A stretch of DNA of 27,127 bases, from NCBI GenBank assembly GCA_050264575.1, contig JBLNGH010000270.1, positions 1 to 27,127 on the forward strand, in the 5' to 3' direction. Position 1 is the first letter of the stretch, and each line of letters begins with the position of its first letter. This DNA is from DASQFI01 sp050264575 (lineage in GTDB: Bacteria > Acidobacteriota > Vicinamibacteria > Vicinamibacterales > SCN-69-37). The position numbers and the translations under genes were made by a program. Below are positions 7,327-15,107 of this stretch, piece by piece. The notes under the pieces were generated by a model. The model was given only the letters and a program-made list of their open reading frames with translations. It had not been told where the DNA came from and ran no database searches.

Positions 7327-8328
7327 TTAGCTGAGGTGGCGCACGATCTCGTCGGCGAACTCCGTCGTCGACGCGGTGCCGCCGAGATCGCGAGTCCTGA
7401 CGCGTCCGTCCACCAAAGTGCAGTCGAGCGCCGCGCCGATGCGAGTCGCGGCGGCGGTCTCGCCGATGTGATCGAGCATCATGCGGGCCGACATCAGGAG
7501 CGCCGTCGGGTTCGCGATGTTCTTGCCCGCGATGTCCGGCGCGCTGCCGTGCACGGCTTCGAATACCGCGGCACGCTCGCCGAGATTGGCGCCGGGCACG
7601 AGCCCGAGGCCGCCGACCAGTCCGGCGCACAAGTCCGACACGATATCGCCGTAGAGGTTGGGCAGCAGCAGCACGTCGAACTGTTCCGGCCGCATGACGA
7701 GGTGCATGCAGACGGCGTCGACGATCTTTTCGTCGTATTTGAGGTGAGAGTGTTTCGTGGCCACGGCGCGCACCGACTCCAGGAAGAGCCCGTCGCCGAG
7801 TTTCATGATGTTCGCTTTGTGGATCGCCGTGACGGTGCGGCGGCCGTGCCGCCGCGCATAGTCGAACGCGAACTCGGCAATCCGCGTCGACGCCCGGGCC
7901 GTGATGATCTTCAGGCTCTCGACGACGCCGGGTACGACCTGATGCTCGAGGCCAGCATAGAGATCCTCGGTGTTCTCGCGGACGATCACGAGATCGACGT
8001 TCTCGAACCGTCCCGGGACACCCGGCAGATTCCGGACCGGCCGCAGATTGGCGTACAGGTCGAGCGTCTTTCGCAGCGCGACATTCACGCTCGTGAAGCC
8101 TTCGCCGACCGGTGTGGAAATCGGCCCCTTAAGTGCGACACGATTGCGTTCGATTGAGACAAGGAGTTCCTTGGGCAGAGTCTGACCAGTTTTCGAGACG
8201 GCGGCGGCGCCGGCATCGTGACGGTCCCACTCGATGTCGACCGAGGCGGCCGCCAGCACGCGTACGACGGCGGCCGTGACTTCCGGACCGATGCCGTCCC
8301 CGGGTATCAACGTAATGACGTGTGACAT
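7327..8328 (-). CDS. Isocitrate dehydrogenase, NAD type
   Basis: A 333-residue member of the isocitrate/isopropylmalate dehydrogenase family that converts isocitrate to 2-oxoglutarate and CO2. Substrate choice is read from TSVNVALRK (Ser80, Asn82, Arg86), YANLRP (Arg96) and RENTEDLYAGLEH (Arg117), which fit isocitrate rather than isopropylmalate. The catalytic Lys lies in HKANIMKLGDG and the metal Asp residues in GDIVSDLCAG. HGSAPDIAG puts Asp265-Ile266 where NADP enzymes have Lys-Tyr, so NAD is the predicted cofactor. ATG 8328 gives the normal N terminus (MSHVITLIPGDGIGPE); an ATG at 8340 would add four residues. There is no strong Shine-Dalgarno sequence, and a leaderless start is possible. 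Homoisocitrate or tartrate dehydrogenase activity is a less likely alternative. Confidence 0.88.
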   Translation of the reverse strand: MSHVITLIPGDGIGPEVTAAVVRVLAAASVDIEWDRHDAGAAAVSKTGQTLPKELLVSIERNRVALKGPISTPVGEGFTSVNVALRKTLDLYANLRPVRNLPGVPGRFENVDLVIVRENTEDLYAGLEHQVVPGVVESLKIITARASTRIAEFAFDYARRHGRRTVTAIHKANIMKLGDGLFLESVRAVATKHSHLKYDEKIVDAVCMHLVMRPEQFDVLLLPNLYGDIVSDLCAGLVGGLGLVPGANLGERAAVFEAVHGSAPDIAGKNIANPTALLMSARMMLDHIGETAAATRIGAALDCTLVDGRVRTRDLGGTASTTEFADEIVRHLS

Positions 8329-8354
8329 CGGTGCTAGCATACGCGGGCTCAATG

Positions 8355-8379
8355 CAGGTTGCCGCAGATCGGCAACCTG
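8355..8379. promoter_or_regulatory. Perfect 10-bp dyad in the icd-gdhA divergent region
   Basis: CAGGTTGCCG (8355-8364) and CGGCAACCTG (8370-8379) are perfect inverted repeats separated by CAGAT. The dyad lies 26 bp upstream of the isocitrate dehydrogenase start and about 104 bp upstream of the glutamate dehydrogenase start, between the two divergent genes. There is no T-tract, so it is not a normal intrinsic terminator. It could be an operator, or a 5' hairpin in the leader of the minus-strand gene. The function is inferred from position only. Confidence 0.45.
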
Positions 8380-8466
8380 AACTTCGAACTTCGAAGTTCG
8401 AACTTCGAAATGCGGAAGTGAGCAGTTCCAAGAAAGTCTGAACTTCGAAGTTGAAGTTCGAAGCCT
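8378..8466. repeat. TTCGAA-type palindromic repeats, copies 2 and 3
   Basis: Two blocks (8378-8410 and 8438-8466) are built of the GAACTTCGAAGTTCGAA motif also seen at 943-973. They occupy most of the space in front of the glutamate dehydrogenase gene and stop about 6 bp before its ribosome binding site. Being self-complementary, each can form a cruciform or RNA hairpin in the leader of that gene. Confidence 0.8.
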
Positions 8467-8472
8467 GAAGTT

Positions 8473-8477
8473 GGAGG
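8473..8477 (+). promoter_or_regulatory. Ribosome binding site deciding the GDH start
   Basis: GGAGG, 5 bases before GTG 8483. This favours the GTG over the TTG at 8471, which overlaps the Shine-Dalgarno sequence itself and would add four residues. Confidence 0.7.
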
Positions 8478-8482
8478 TCTTC

Positions 8483-9850
8483 GTGCACCAGACAGCTACC
8501 CAGGCCGAGGCCGCGCGCGCCGTCGAGTCGTTCATGGAATGGCTCACCGCCAGAAACCCCGGCCAGCCGGAATTCCATCAGGCCGTCCGGGAAGTCGCCG
8601 ACTCGCTCATGCCGTTCATTCTCGACCGGCCGGAGTATCGCCGGGCGCGGATCCTCGAACGGCTGACCGAACCCGACCGCGTGATCATGTTTCGCGTCGC
8701 GTGGATCGACGATCGCGGCGAGGTCCAGATCAACCGCGCGTACCGCATCCAGTTCAACAACGCCATCGGCCCCTACAAGGGTGGGCTGCGCTTCCATCCG
8801 ACCGTCACGCTCTCGGTCCTGAAGTTCCTCGGCTTCGAGCAGATCTTCAAGAACAGCCTGACCGGGCTGCCGATGGGCGGCGCCAAGGGCGGCTCGGACT
8901 TCGATCCCAAGGGCAAGTCCGACGCGGAAGTGATGCGCTTCTGCGACTCGATGATGACCGAGCTCTACCGCCACATCGGCGAGGACGTCGACGTCCCCGC
9001 CGGCGACATCGGCGTCGGCGGACGGGAAATCGGATACCTGTTCGGCCAGTACCGCCGGATCTCGAACCGCCACGCCGGCGTGCTCACCGGAAAGGGCCTC
9101 GCGTATGGCGGCAGTCTGATCCGCACGGAAGCGACGGGGTACGGCTGCGTGTACTTCGTCGAGAACATGCTGAAGCACAAGGGTGACGGGCTTGCCGGAA
9201 AGGTCTGCACGGTCTCCGGGTCGGGCAACGTCGCGCTTTACACGGTCGAGAAGGCCATCCGGCTCGGCGCCAAGGTCGTCACGATGTCCGACTCGGAAGG
9301 ATTCGTGTACGACAAGGACGGCTTCACGCCGGAAAAGCTCGACTGGATGAAAGAGCTGAAAGAGGTGCGGCGCGGCCGCATTCGCGATTACGCCGACCAC
9401 TTTCACGCTCAGTTCCATGCCGGGAAGCGGCCGTGGGTGGTGCCCTGCGCGGCCGCGTTCCCGAGCGCCACGCAAAACGAGGTCGAGGAAGCCGACGCGC
9501 GGACGCTCATCAAGAACGGGTGCCGCGCAGTTGGCGAAGGCGCGAACATGCCGAGCACGATCGAGGCCACCAACGCGTTCGTGGCGGCGGGAGTTGCCTT
9601 CGGGCCGGGCAAAGCCGCCAACGCCGGCGGTGTGTCCGTCTCAGGCCTGGAGCAGAGTCAAAACGCGCTGCGCATGTTCTGGACCCGCGAAGAGGTCGAT
9701 CAACGGCTGCAAGGGATCATGCAGCGCATTCATGATCGCTGCGTTCAGCACGGGCAACAGCCGGACGGATCCGTGAACTACGTCCACGGCGCCAACCGGG
9801 CGGGATTCGCGAAGGTGGCCGACGCGATGCTCGCGAATGGCGTGTTCTAA
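8483..9850 (+). CDS. gdhA: Glutamate dehydrogenase (NADP-type, GdhA family)
   Basis: A 455-residue hexameric-type glutamate dehydrogenase interconverting 2-oxoglutarate plus ammonia and glutamate. The substrate pocket is visible as NNAIGPYKGGLRFHP (Lys99), the catalytic loop GLPMGGAKGG (Lys135) and PAGDIGVGGREIG; the nucleotide-binding fold starts at VSGSGNVALYT. Length and the N-terminal helical region fit the family I enzyme (E. coli GdhA, 447 residues), usually NADPH-dependent and assimilatory, but cofactor choice is an inference. The GTG start at 8483 is set by GGAGG at 8473-8477. It is transcribed divergently from isocitrate dehydrogenase, the source of its 2-oxoglutarate, and the cyclophilin gene follows closely on the same strand, so the last two may be co-transcribed. 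Confidence 0.93.
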   Translation: MHQTATQAEAARAVESFMEWLTARNPGQPEFHQAVREVADSLMPFILDRPEYRRARILERLTEPDRVIMFRVAWIDDRGEVQINRAYRIQFNNAIGPYKGGLRFHPTVTLSVLKFLGFEQIFKNSLTGLPMGGAKGGSDFDPKGKSDAEVMRFCDSMMTELYRHIGEDVDVPAGDIGVGGREIGYLFGQYRRISNRHAGVLTGKGLAYGGSLIRTEATGYGCVYFVENMLKHKGDGLAGKVCTVSGSGNVALYTVEKAIRLGAKVVTMSDSEGFVYDKDGFTPEKLDWMKELKEVRRGRIRDYADHFHAQFHAGKRPWVVPCAAAFPSATQNEVEEADARTLIKNGCRAVGEGANMPSTIEATNAFVAAGVAFGPGKAANAGGVSVSGLEQSQNALRMFWTREEVDQRLQGIMQRIHDRCVQHGQQPDGSVNYVHGANRAGFAKVADAMLANGVF

Positions 9851-9862
9851 GCGTGAGTGAAG

Positions 9863-9983
9863 AGCCCCAAAGGAAAGACATGAAGGGCATGAAGGACATG
9901 AAGATCGTGAAGAAAACCACAAATCTTTTCTTCATGTTCTTCATGTCCTTCGCGTCCTTCATGTCCTTCTTTTGGGCTTTGCA
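9863..9983. repeat. CATGAAGGACATGAAG hairpin element (partly coding)
   Basis: A left arm at about 9863-9917 (AGCCCCAAAGGAAAGACATG then GAAGGGCATGAAGGACATG) is matched by an inverted right arm at about 9924-9983 (CTTCATGTTCTTCATGTCC ... CATGTCCTTCTTTTGGGCT), leaving a loop of only a few bases. The arms are imperfect but extend over about 50 bp. It shares its unit design with the non-coding hairpin at 2183-2244. Here the element supplies the Shine-Dalgarno sequence, the start codon and the predicted signal peptide of the cyclophilin. Confidence 0.75.
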
Positions 9984-10554
9984 TGCCCAGACCCAGTCGA
10001 CTGAAGCAGCAACAGTCCTGGTCCGGATCGAAACGCCGTTTGGCAACATCGATCTCGCGATCGACGTGAAGCACGCGCCCGTCACGGCGGCCAACTTCCT
10101 CAAGTACGTCGACGCCGGCCTTTACAACGGCGGCCGCTTCAATCGCGTGACGCGTCCGGACAATTACACACCGGCGCCGCCGAATCGCCCGATGATGGAG
10201 CTCATCCAGGGAGGCATGAGTCCCGATCGAGCAGCCGAAAAGTTTCCCGCTATTCCGCTCGAACGCACCAGCGTCACCGGCCTCAAACATGTCGTCGGTA
10301 CCGTGTCGATGGCCCGCGGTGGACCCGACAGCGCCACCTCCGAGTTCTTCATCCTGCTGAACGATCAACCCTCGCTCGATTTCGGCGGCATGCGGTTCGA
10401 CGACGGGCAGGGCGCTGCGGCATTCGGCAAGGTGATCGCCGGACTGGACGTTGTGAGGACGATTCAGGCGCAGCCTCTTCAGAGCAAGGATCAGAATCCT
10501 CAATCCCTGAATCCGCCTGTTCCCATCGTCAAGGTCTATCGTCTGGGTAAATAG
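9880..10554 (+). CDS. Exported cyclophilin-type peptidyl-prolyl isomerase
   Basis: A 224-residue cyclophilin that would catalyse proline cis-trans isomerisation outside the cytoplasm. The fold motifs are GRFNRV (FHRV-like), ELIQGG, GTVSMARGGPDSATSEFFI and AAFGKVIAGLDVV. The N terminus is a Lys-rich segment (MKGMKDMKIVKK) followed by a Phe/Met/Ser hydrophobic core and a cleavage-like ALHA-Q near residue 36, so a signal peptide is predicted. ATG 9880 is preferred because AAAGGA lies 5 bases upstream; GTG 9853, two bases after the GDH stop, would add nine residues. The whole N-terminal region is made of the hairpin repeat at 9863-9983. The active-site Arg of classical cyclophilins is replaced by Asn-Arg (FNRV), so activity may differ. 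It ends 15 bp from the convergent VWFA gene. Confidence 0.88.
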   Translation: MKGMKDMKIVKKTTNLFFMFFMSFASFMSFFWALHAQTQSTEAATVLVRIETPFGNIDLAIDVKHAPVTAANFLKYVDAGLYNGGRFNRVTRPDNYTPAPPNRPMMELIQGGMSPDRAAEKFPAIPLERTSVTGLKHVVGTVSMARGGPDSATSEFFILLNDQPSLDFGGMRFDDGQGAAAFGKVIAGLDVVRTIQAQPLQSKDQNPQSLNPPVPIVKVYRLGK

Positions 10555-10569
10555 GCTCGCGATCCGGGA

Positions 10570-12207
10570 CTACTTCACCACGATCTTCTGTGCGGCGGCG
10601 CCCACCGCGCCGGAGGCGTCAGCCACGGCAAAGCGGAGGTCGTACGTCGCGGCCACAACCGGCACCAGAAAATCCAGCCGGTAAGACTTGCCATCCGTCG
10701 ACCGCACGAGGTCTCGGTGACCGCTTTTCAGTTGGAGATCCGGCCCGACTATTCCAAACATGCCGGCGACCGGGCCAGGCGTGTCGCCGGGTACCTCAAC
10801 AACAACTCGAATAGCCATCGGTGACCCGAGCTGAGGCGGGACGATTTCCGCCGACATCTGGACCGGCACAGCGTACGAGAGTTCACCGGTCCTGATCGCC
10901 TGCTGCATTTGCTCATCGGGTGTCAGGGCCCCCGGTGGCGGCGGCGGCGCGGCGTAGCGGCTGGCGAAGGCTTTCACGCCCGGACGGTTGACCACAACTT
11001 TCACGGCATATTGGCCATTTGGCGGAGGGTTTTTGGGCAGGTCAACGCCGACGCGGTAGATCGCAGAGGCCGAGACCAGGATCCGCTGATAGAAGCGGTC
11101 CGCTTGACCGATCACTCGGAAGAACTGCCCTCCGCTCATGTCCGCCAACGTCTCCGCTTCTTGAAGCATCTGCCGCTGATCGTCCACCAGCGGTGCATTT
11201 GATTGGCTCAGGTCGACGTTATCTGGTTCCTCCATCAGGATCGTGATCTGTACGCCGGCCGCGGCCGCCGCCTTCGCGACTGGAACGAAGTCAAGCGAAT
11301 CTTTCGGCGTCAGGGCGATGCCGCCGGTCAGAATCACGAACTCTTTCACTCCAGGCGCAGACGCCATCCTCTCAATCACGGCCGCATACGTGTCGAGCTG
11401 GTCACGGGTGTTGTTCCGCGCAAATGCGGCGTTGTCTCGCGCCCGCCTCTGGACCTCTTGCGCGCACGTGTTCGCGAGAATCTGGGCAAGGCTCATGGAC
11501 ACGGGGAGTTGACAATGTTTCTGAATGAGATCGCGAAGCGCAGTTTCCGACTCGTCGGCCAGCAGCGCTTCCATCAACCCGACTGGCGGCCGGCTCAGCC
11601 TGCGAGGGTCATGCATCTGACCGAACGTACGTTTGAGCCTCGTCATCAACAGCGTGCGGTCGGGAGACGGATTCACTGTCGTGAGTCCGCTCGTGGTTGT
11701 CAGCCCTACCCAGTCGCGCTGGGGGATGGAATCGACAAAACGCTCCGCTGCCACCAGAAGGCCCTTGCTCTCCGTCGGATAGATCGAGATGTCATCGACC
11801 ATAAGGACGAACAGCCTGGGATCTGGCTCTGCCTCCGAACCGACCGGCGCCGTGGGAGACGACGTAGGCTGGAATTCGGTTGCGGAACGGCGAGTGGCCG
11901 TCGTTGCGGTCGTGCGGTGAGTGGCGAGGAACACCATCGTTCGAACAGGCGTTTTCTCGCCGCTCAACGACACGAGGAAATCCTCAGGCGTCAGGTCCGT
12001 GACGGGGTTGCCATCGCCATCGAGAACTGACACGTCCAACACGAGCAGAGAGGTGGTGCTCCTGAAGGTCTGCTGAGCGGACAACGCCGTGCTGATCACC
12101 CAGGCAGAAGCGGCCAGGAGTAGCGTCGAAAGCCGTACCCGTCGCCGCACACGGAACCTCACGGCGTACCGTAGTCGATTGCGGCCACTATGTCGAACGT
12201 AGCCCAC
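10570..12207 (-). CDS. Exported VWFA-related protein (acidobacterial type)
   Basis: A 545-residue protein of the VWFA-related family typical of Acidobacteriota. A very basic n-region (RFRVRRRVR) and hydrophobic core give a signal peptide ending at TALSAQQ. Next comes the family's conserved lead-in (LLVLDVSVLDGDGNPVTDLT then PEDFLV), then the VWA fold beginning at RLFVLMVDDIS (a degenerate MIDAS, DDIS rather than DxSxS), with KEFVILTGG in the middle. The C-terminal part after the proline run (APPPPPG) is probably a beta-sandwich domain. The role is unknown; periplasmic protein-protein interaction is likely. GTG 12207 has AAGG five bases upstream, inside a repeat; GTG 12162, just before RFRVRRRVR, would give a tidier signal peptide and is a good alternative. 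It is divergent from the M16 gene. Confidence 0.85.
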   Translation of the reverse strand: MGYVRHSGRNRLRYAVRFRVRRRVRLSTLLLAASAWVISTALSAQQTFRSTTSLLVLDVSVLDGDGNPVTDLTPEDFLVSLSGEKTPVRTMVFLATHRTTATTATRRSATEFQPTSSPTAPVGSEAEPDPRLFVLMVDDISIYPTESKGLLVAAERFVDSIPQRDWVGLTTTSGLTTVNPSPDRTLLMTRLKRTFGQMHDPRRLSRPPVGLMEALLADESETALRDLIQKHCQLPVSMSLAQILANTCAQEVQRRARDNAAFARNNTRDQLDTYAAVIERMASAPGVKEFVILTGGIALTPKDSLDFVPVAKAAAAAGVQITILMEEPDNVDLSQSNAPLVDDQRQMLQEAETLADMSGGQFFRVIGQADRFYQRILVSASAIYRVGVDLPKNPPPNGQYAVKVVVNRPGVKAFASRYAAPPPPPGALTPDEQMQQAIRTGELSYAVPVQMSAEIVPPQLGSPMAIRVVVEVPGDTPGPVAGMFGIVGPDLQLKSGHRDLVRSTDGKSYRLDFLVPVVAATYDLRFAVADASGAVGAAAQKIVVK

Positions 12208-12209
12208 CG

Positions 12210-12255
12210 TTGCCTTGTTGCCTCATTGCCCCATTTGCCTCACTGCCTCATTGCC
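12210..12255. repeat. TTGCCTCATTGCC tandem repeat
   Basis: About six 7-8-bp units (TTGCCTT, GTTGCCTCA, TTGCCCCA, TTTGCCTCA, CTGCCTCA, TTGCCC) fill most of the 73-bp gap between the divergent VWFA and M16 genes. Any promoters for either gene must overlap it. No other copy was seen in the window, but the unit length and richness in T resemble the other intergenic heptamer arrays. Confidence 0.7.
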
Positions 12256-12280
12256 CGTGTAGCATTCACGTGGAGGCCCT

Positions 12281-15097
12281 ATGAGAACTGCCGCTCTGGT
12301 GCTGGCTGCGTCGGTCGTCGTGTCGGGGTGCGGGCGATCGTCAGCTCCCGCCACGACCGCCCCCGTCGCGGACATCCCGAAGATCGAATTCGAGAAGTAC
12401 ACGCTCGGCAACGGCCTCGAGGTCATTCTCTCGGAAGACAAACGGCTGCCGCTGGTGGCCGTGGACGTCTGGTATCACGTCGGCCCGGCCAACGAAGCCG
12501 CAGGCCGGACGGGCTTCGCGCATCTGTTCGAGCACATGATGTTTCAGGGATCGAGGCACGTGCCCGGCGACTCGCATTTCCGCTTGCTGGAGGCGGCCGG
12601 CGGCACGACCTTGAACGGCACGACCAACTTCGATCGGACGAACTACTTCGAGACCCTGCCCTCAAATCAGCTCGAGCTGGGACTCTGGCTCGAGTCCGAT
12701 CGCATGGGCTACCTGCTCGACACCGTGGACGCGGCGAAGCTCGCCAATCAGCAGGACGTCGTGCGCAACGAGCGTCGGCAGAGCACGGAGAACGTGCCAT
12801 ACGGGATGGTGAACGAGGCGCTGTTCCAGACGATTTTTCCGAAAACGCACCCGTACTTCGCCAATGTCATCGGTTCGCACGCCGACATCCAGGCCGCGAA
12901 GCTCGACGACGTGAAGAGCTTCTTCAAGCAGTACTACGCGCCGAACAACGCCAGCCTCGCGATCGTGGGCGACATCGACAAGACCAAAACCAAAGCGCTC
13001 GTGGAGAAGTACTTCGGTCCGCTCAAGCGCGGTACTGACGTGCCTAAAGTGAACGTCACCACGCCGCCCATCACGGCCGAGCGGCGCGTCGTCGTGACCG
13101 ATCGTGTCGAGCTGCCACGCGTGTACATGGCGTGGATCACTCCGGCGTTCTTCAAACCCGGAGACGCCGACGCCGACCTCGTGGGGAACATCCTCGGCGG
13201 CGGCAACTCGAGCCGCCTGTACAAGGCGTTGGTGTACCAGCAGCAGATTGCACAGGACGTGTCGGCGTTTCAGTACTCGCTCGCGCTCGGATCGACGTTT
13301 CAGATCGTCGCGACCGTTCGCCCCGGGCACACGCCCGACGAGGTGGAGAAGGCGATCGACGTCGAGCTGGACAAGCTGCGACAGAGCGGACCCGACGAGA
13401 GAGAGGTGCAGCGCGCTCGCAACACGTTCGAGACCGGCATGCTCACGGGGCTGGAAGTGCTCGGCGGCTTCGGCGGCGTGGCCGACACGCTGAATATGTT
13501 CAATCACTACGTCGGCGATCCGGGCTACCTCCCGAAGTACTTGGAAGAGCATCGGCAGGTGACGCCGGCATCGCTCAAAGGATTCGTCGAGAAGTATCTG
13601 CAGCGGCAGACGCGCGTCGTCGTGCACGGAGTCCCGGGGCAACGGAAGCTGGCCGCGAACGTGCCGACACCGCCAACTCCGAAAGCCGCGCCGGGCACCG
13701 GCGCCGAATCGATCAACGCCGACGCCACGTGGCGGCAGGACCAGCCGAAGCCGGCGGCTAGCGCTCAGATCAAGCTGCCGACGCCTTCGTCGTTCCGGCT
13801 CGCCAACGGGCTCACCGTGATCTTCCACGAGCGGCCCGGATTGCCGGTCGTCGCGGCCGATCTGGTCATCAAGACCGGCGGCGACGCGAACCCGGTTGAC
13901 CGCCCCGGGCTCGCGAACTTCACCTCGGCCATGCTCGACCAGGGCACCTCACGCCGCAACGCGTTGCAGATTGCCGATGACGTGGCGCAGCTTGGCGCGT
14001 CGCTTGGCGCGACATCGTCAAAGGACTCGACGATCGTGTCGGTCGGGTCGCTGCGCAAGAATTTCCCGGCGGCGCTCGATCTGCTTGCCGACGTCGCGCT
14101 ACAGCCGAATTTCCCGCAGGCGGAAGTCGATCGTCAGCGAACCAGCCGGCTTTCGAGGCTGGTGGCGCAGCGTCAGGACCCGAACACGGTCGCGACGATC
14201 GCGACGGTGGCGGCGCTGTACGGCGCGAAGCATCCGTACGGGTTCATCGAGCTCGGCACGGAAAGCTCGGTGACGGCGACGACGCGGGACGATCTGCTGG
14301 GCTTCTGGAAGAAGAATTTCGTGCCCGGCAACGCCGCGCTCGTGGTCGCCGGCGCGATCGGCGAGGCGGATCTGCGATCGCTCGTCGAGAAGGCCTTTGG
14401 CGCGTGGGCGTCGGGCAGCGCGACCTCGCCGGCGATCGGCGCGGCGGAGACGACGAAGGCGCGCCTCATCATGGTCGATCAGCCGGGTGCTCCGCAGACG
14501 GGATTGCTGGTGGCCTCCATCGGCGTGCCCCGGTCGACGCCGGACTATGCGCCCATCTCGGTGATGAACGCGGTGCTGGGCGGGTTGTTCTCGAGCCGCG
14601 TCAACCTGAACCTGCGCGAGAAGCACGGGTACACGTACGGCGCCTTTTCTCAATTCCTGTTCCGGAAGGGCGCCGGTCCGTTCTGGATCAACGCGCCGGT
14701 GCGCACCGACGCGACCGCGGCGGCCGTGACCGAGATCTTCAACGAAGTAAAGAAGATGACGGAAGCGCCGATGACCGCCGACGAGCTCGCCATGGCGAAG
14801 GACTCGATCGTGCGCGCGCTGCCGAGCGATTTCGAGACGAGCTCGGGCACCGCCGGCAGCCTGGCGAATCTCTACGTCTACGATCTGGGGCTCGACTACT
14901 ACACGAAGCTTCCGTCTCAGGTCTCCGCCGTGACGGCGGACGCGGCGCTCGCCGCGGCGCGCAAGTACCTCGTGCCCGATCGCATGATCATCGTCGCCGT
15001 CGGCGATCGCGCGAAGATCGAACCGGGATTGCGCAAGCTGAATCTTGGAAACGTGGAGACGCGACGGGCGGACGGGTCTGTTGTCGCTGGGAAATAG
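12281..15097 (+). CDS. M16 family zinc peptidase, double-domain lipoprotein
   Basis: A 938-residue fused pair of M16 (insulinase-like) halves, predicted to degrade peptides in the periplasm or on the outer membrane. MRTAALVLAASVVVSGC is a lipoprotein signal with Cys17 as lipid anchor. The N half carries the inverted zinc motif HLFEH (His81, Glu84, His85) with the distal Glu in VVRNERRQ (about Glu164). The C half lacks HxxEH (LANFTSAMLDQG at the same place) and has the substrate-binding Arg/Tyr loop LREKHGYTYGAFS, so one active and one inactive half form a single clamshell. GGAGG at 12272-12276 is 4 bases before ATG 12281. A 187-bp repeat-filled gap follows. Confidence 0.93.
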   Translation: MRTAALVLAASVVVSGCGRSSAPATTAPVADIPKIEFEKYTLGNGLEVILSEDKRLPLVAVDVWYHVGPANEAAGRTGFAHLFEHMMFQGSRHVPGDSHFRLLEAAGGTTLNGTTNFDRTNYFETLPSNQLELGLWLESDRMGYLLDTVDAAKLANQQDVVRNERRQSTENVPYGMVNEALFQTIFPKTHPYFANVIGSHADIQAAKLDDVKSFFKQYYAPNNASLAIVGDIDKTKTKALVEKYFGPLKRGTDVPKVNVTTPPITAERRVVVTDRVELPRVYMAWITPAFFKPGDADADLVGNILGGGNSSRLYKALVYQQQIAQDVSAFQYSLALGSTFQIVATVRPGHTPDEVEKAIDVELDKLRQSGPDEREVQRARNTFETGMLTGLEVLGGFGGVADTLNMFNHYVGDPGYLPKYLEEHRQVTPASLKGFVEKYLQRQTRVVVHGVPGQRKLAANVPTPPTPKAAPGTGAESINADATWRQDQPKPAASAQIKLPTPSSFRLANGLTVIFHERPGLPVVAADLVIKTGGDANPVDRPGLANFTSAMLDQGTSRRNALQIADDVAQLGASLGATSSKDSTIVSVGSLRKNFPAALDLLADVALQPNFPQAEVDRQRTSRLSRLVAQRQDPNTVATIATVAALYGAKHPYGFIELGTESSVTATTRDDLLGFWKKNFVPGNAALVVAGAIGEADLRSLVEKAFGAWASGSATSPAIGAAETTKARLIMVDQPGAPQTGLLVASIGVPRSTPDYAPISVMNAVLGGLFSSRVNLNLREKHGYTYGAFSQFLFRKGAGPFWINAPVRTDATAAAVTEIFNEVKKMTEAPMTADELAMAKDSIVRALPSDFETSSGTAGSLANLYVYDLGLDYYTKLPSQVSAVTADAALAAARKYLVPDRMIIVAVGDRAKIEPGLRKLNLGNVETRRADGSVVAGK

Positions 15098-15107
15098 GAC
15101 GATATTC

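Noticed and set aside
6058..8157. 699-codon plus-strand open frame
   Set aside because: Runs antisense through two good genes (acyltransferase and isocitrate dehydrogenase) and through a palindromic repeat; no recognisable motif.
8129..9475. 448-codon minus-strand open frame
   Set aside because: Antisense to glutamate dehydrogenase and crosses the TTCGAA repeats; composition typical of a shadow frame.
12662..13828. 388-codon minus-strand frame
   Set aside because: Antisense to the M16 peptidase, no domain, no ribosome binding site.
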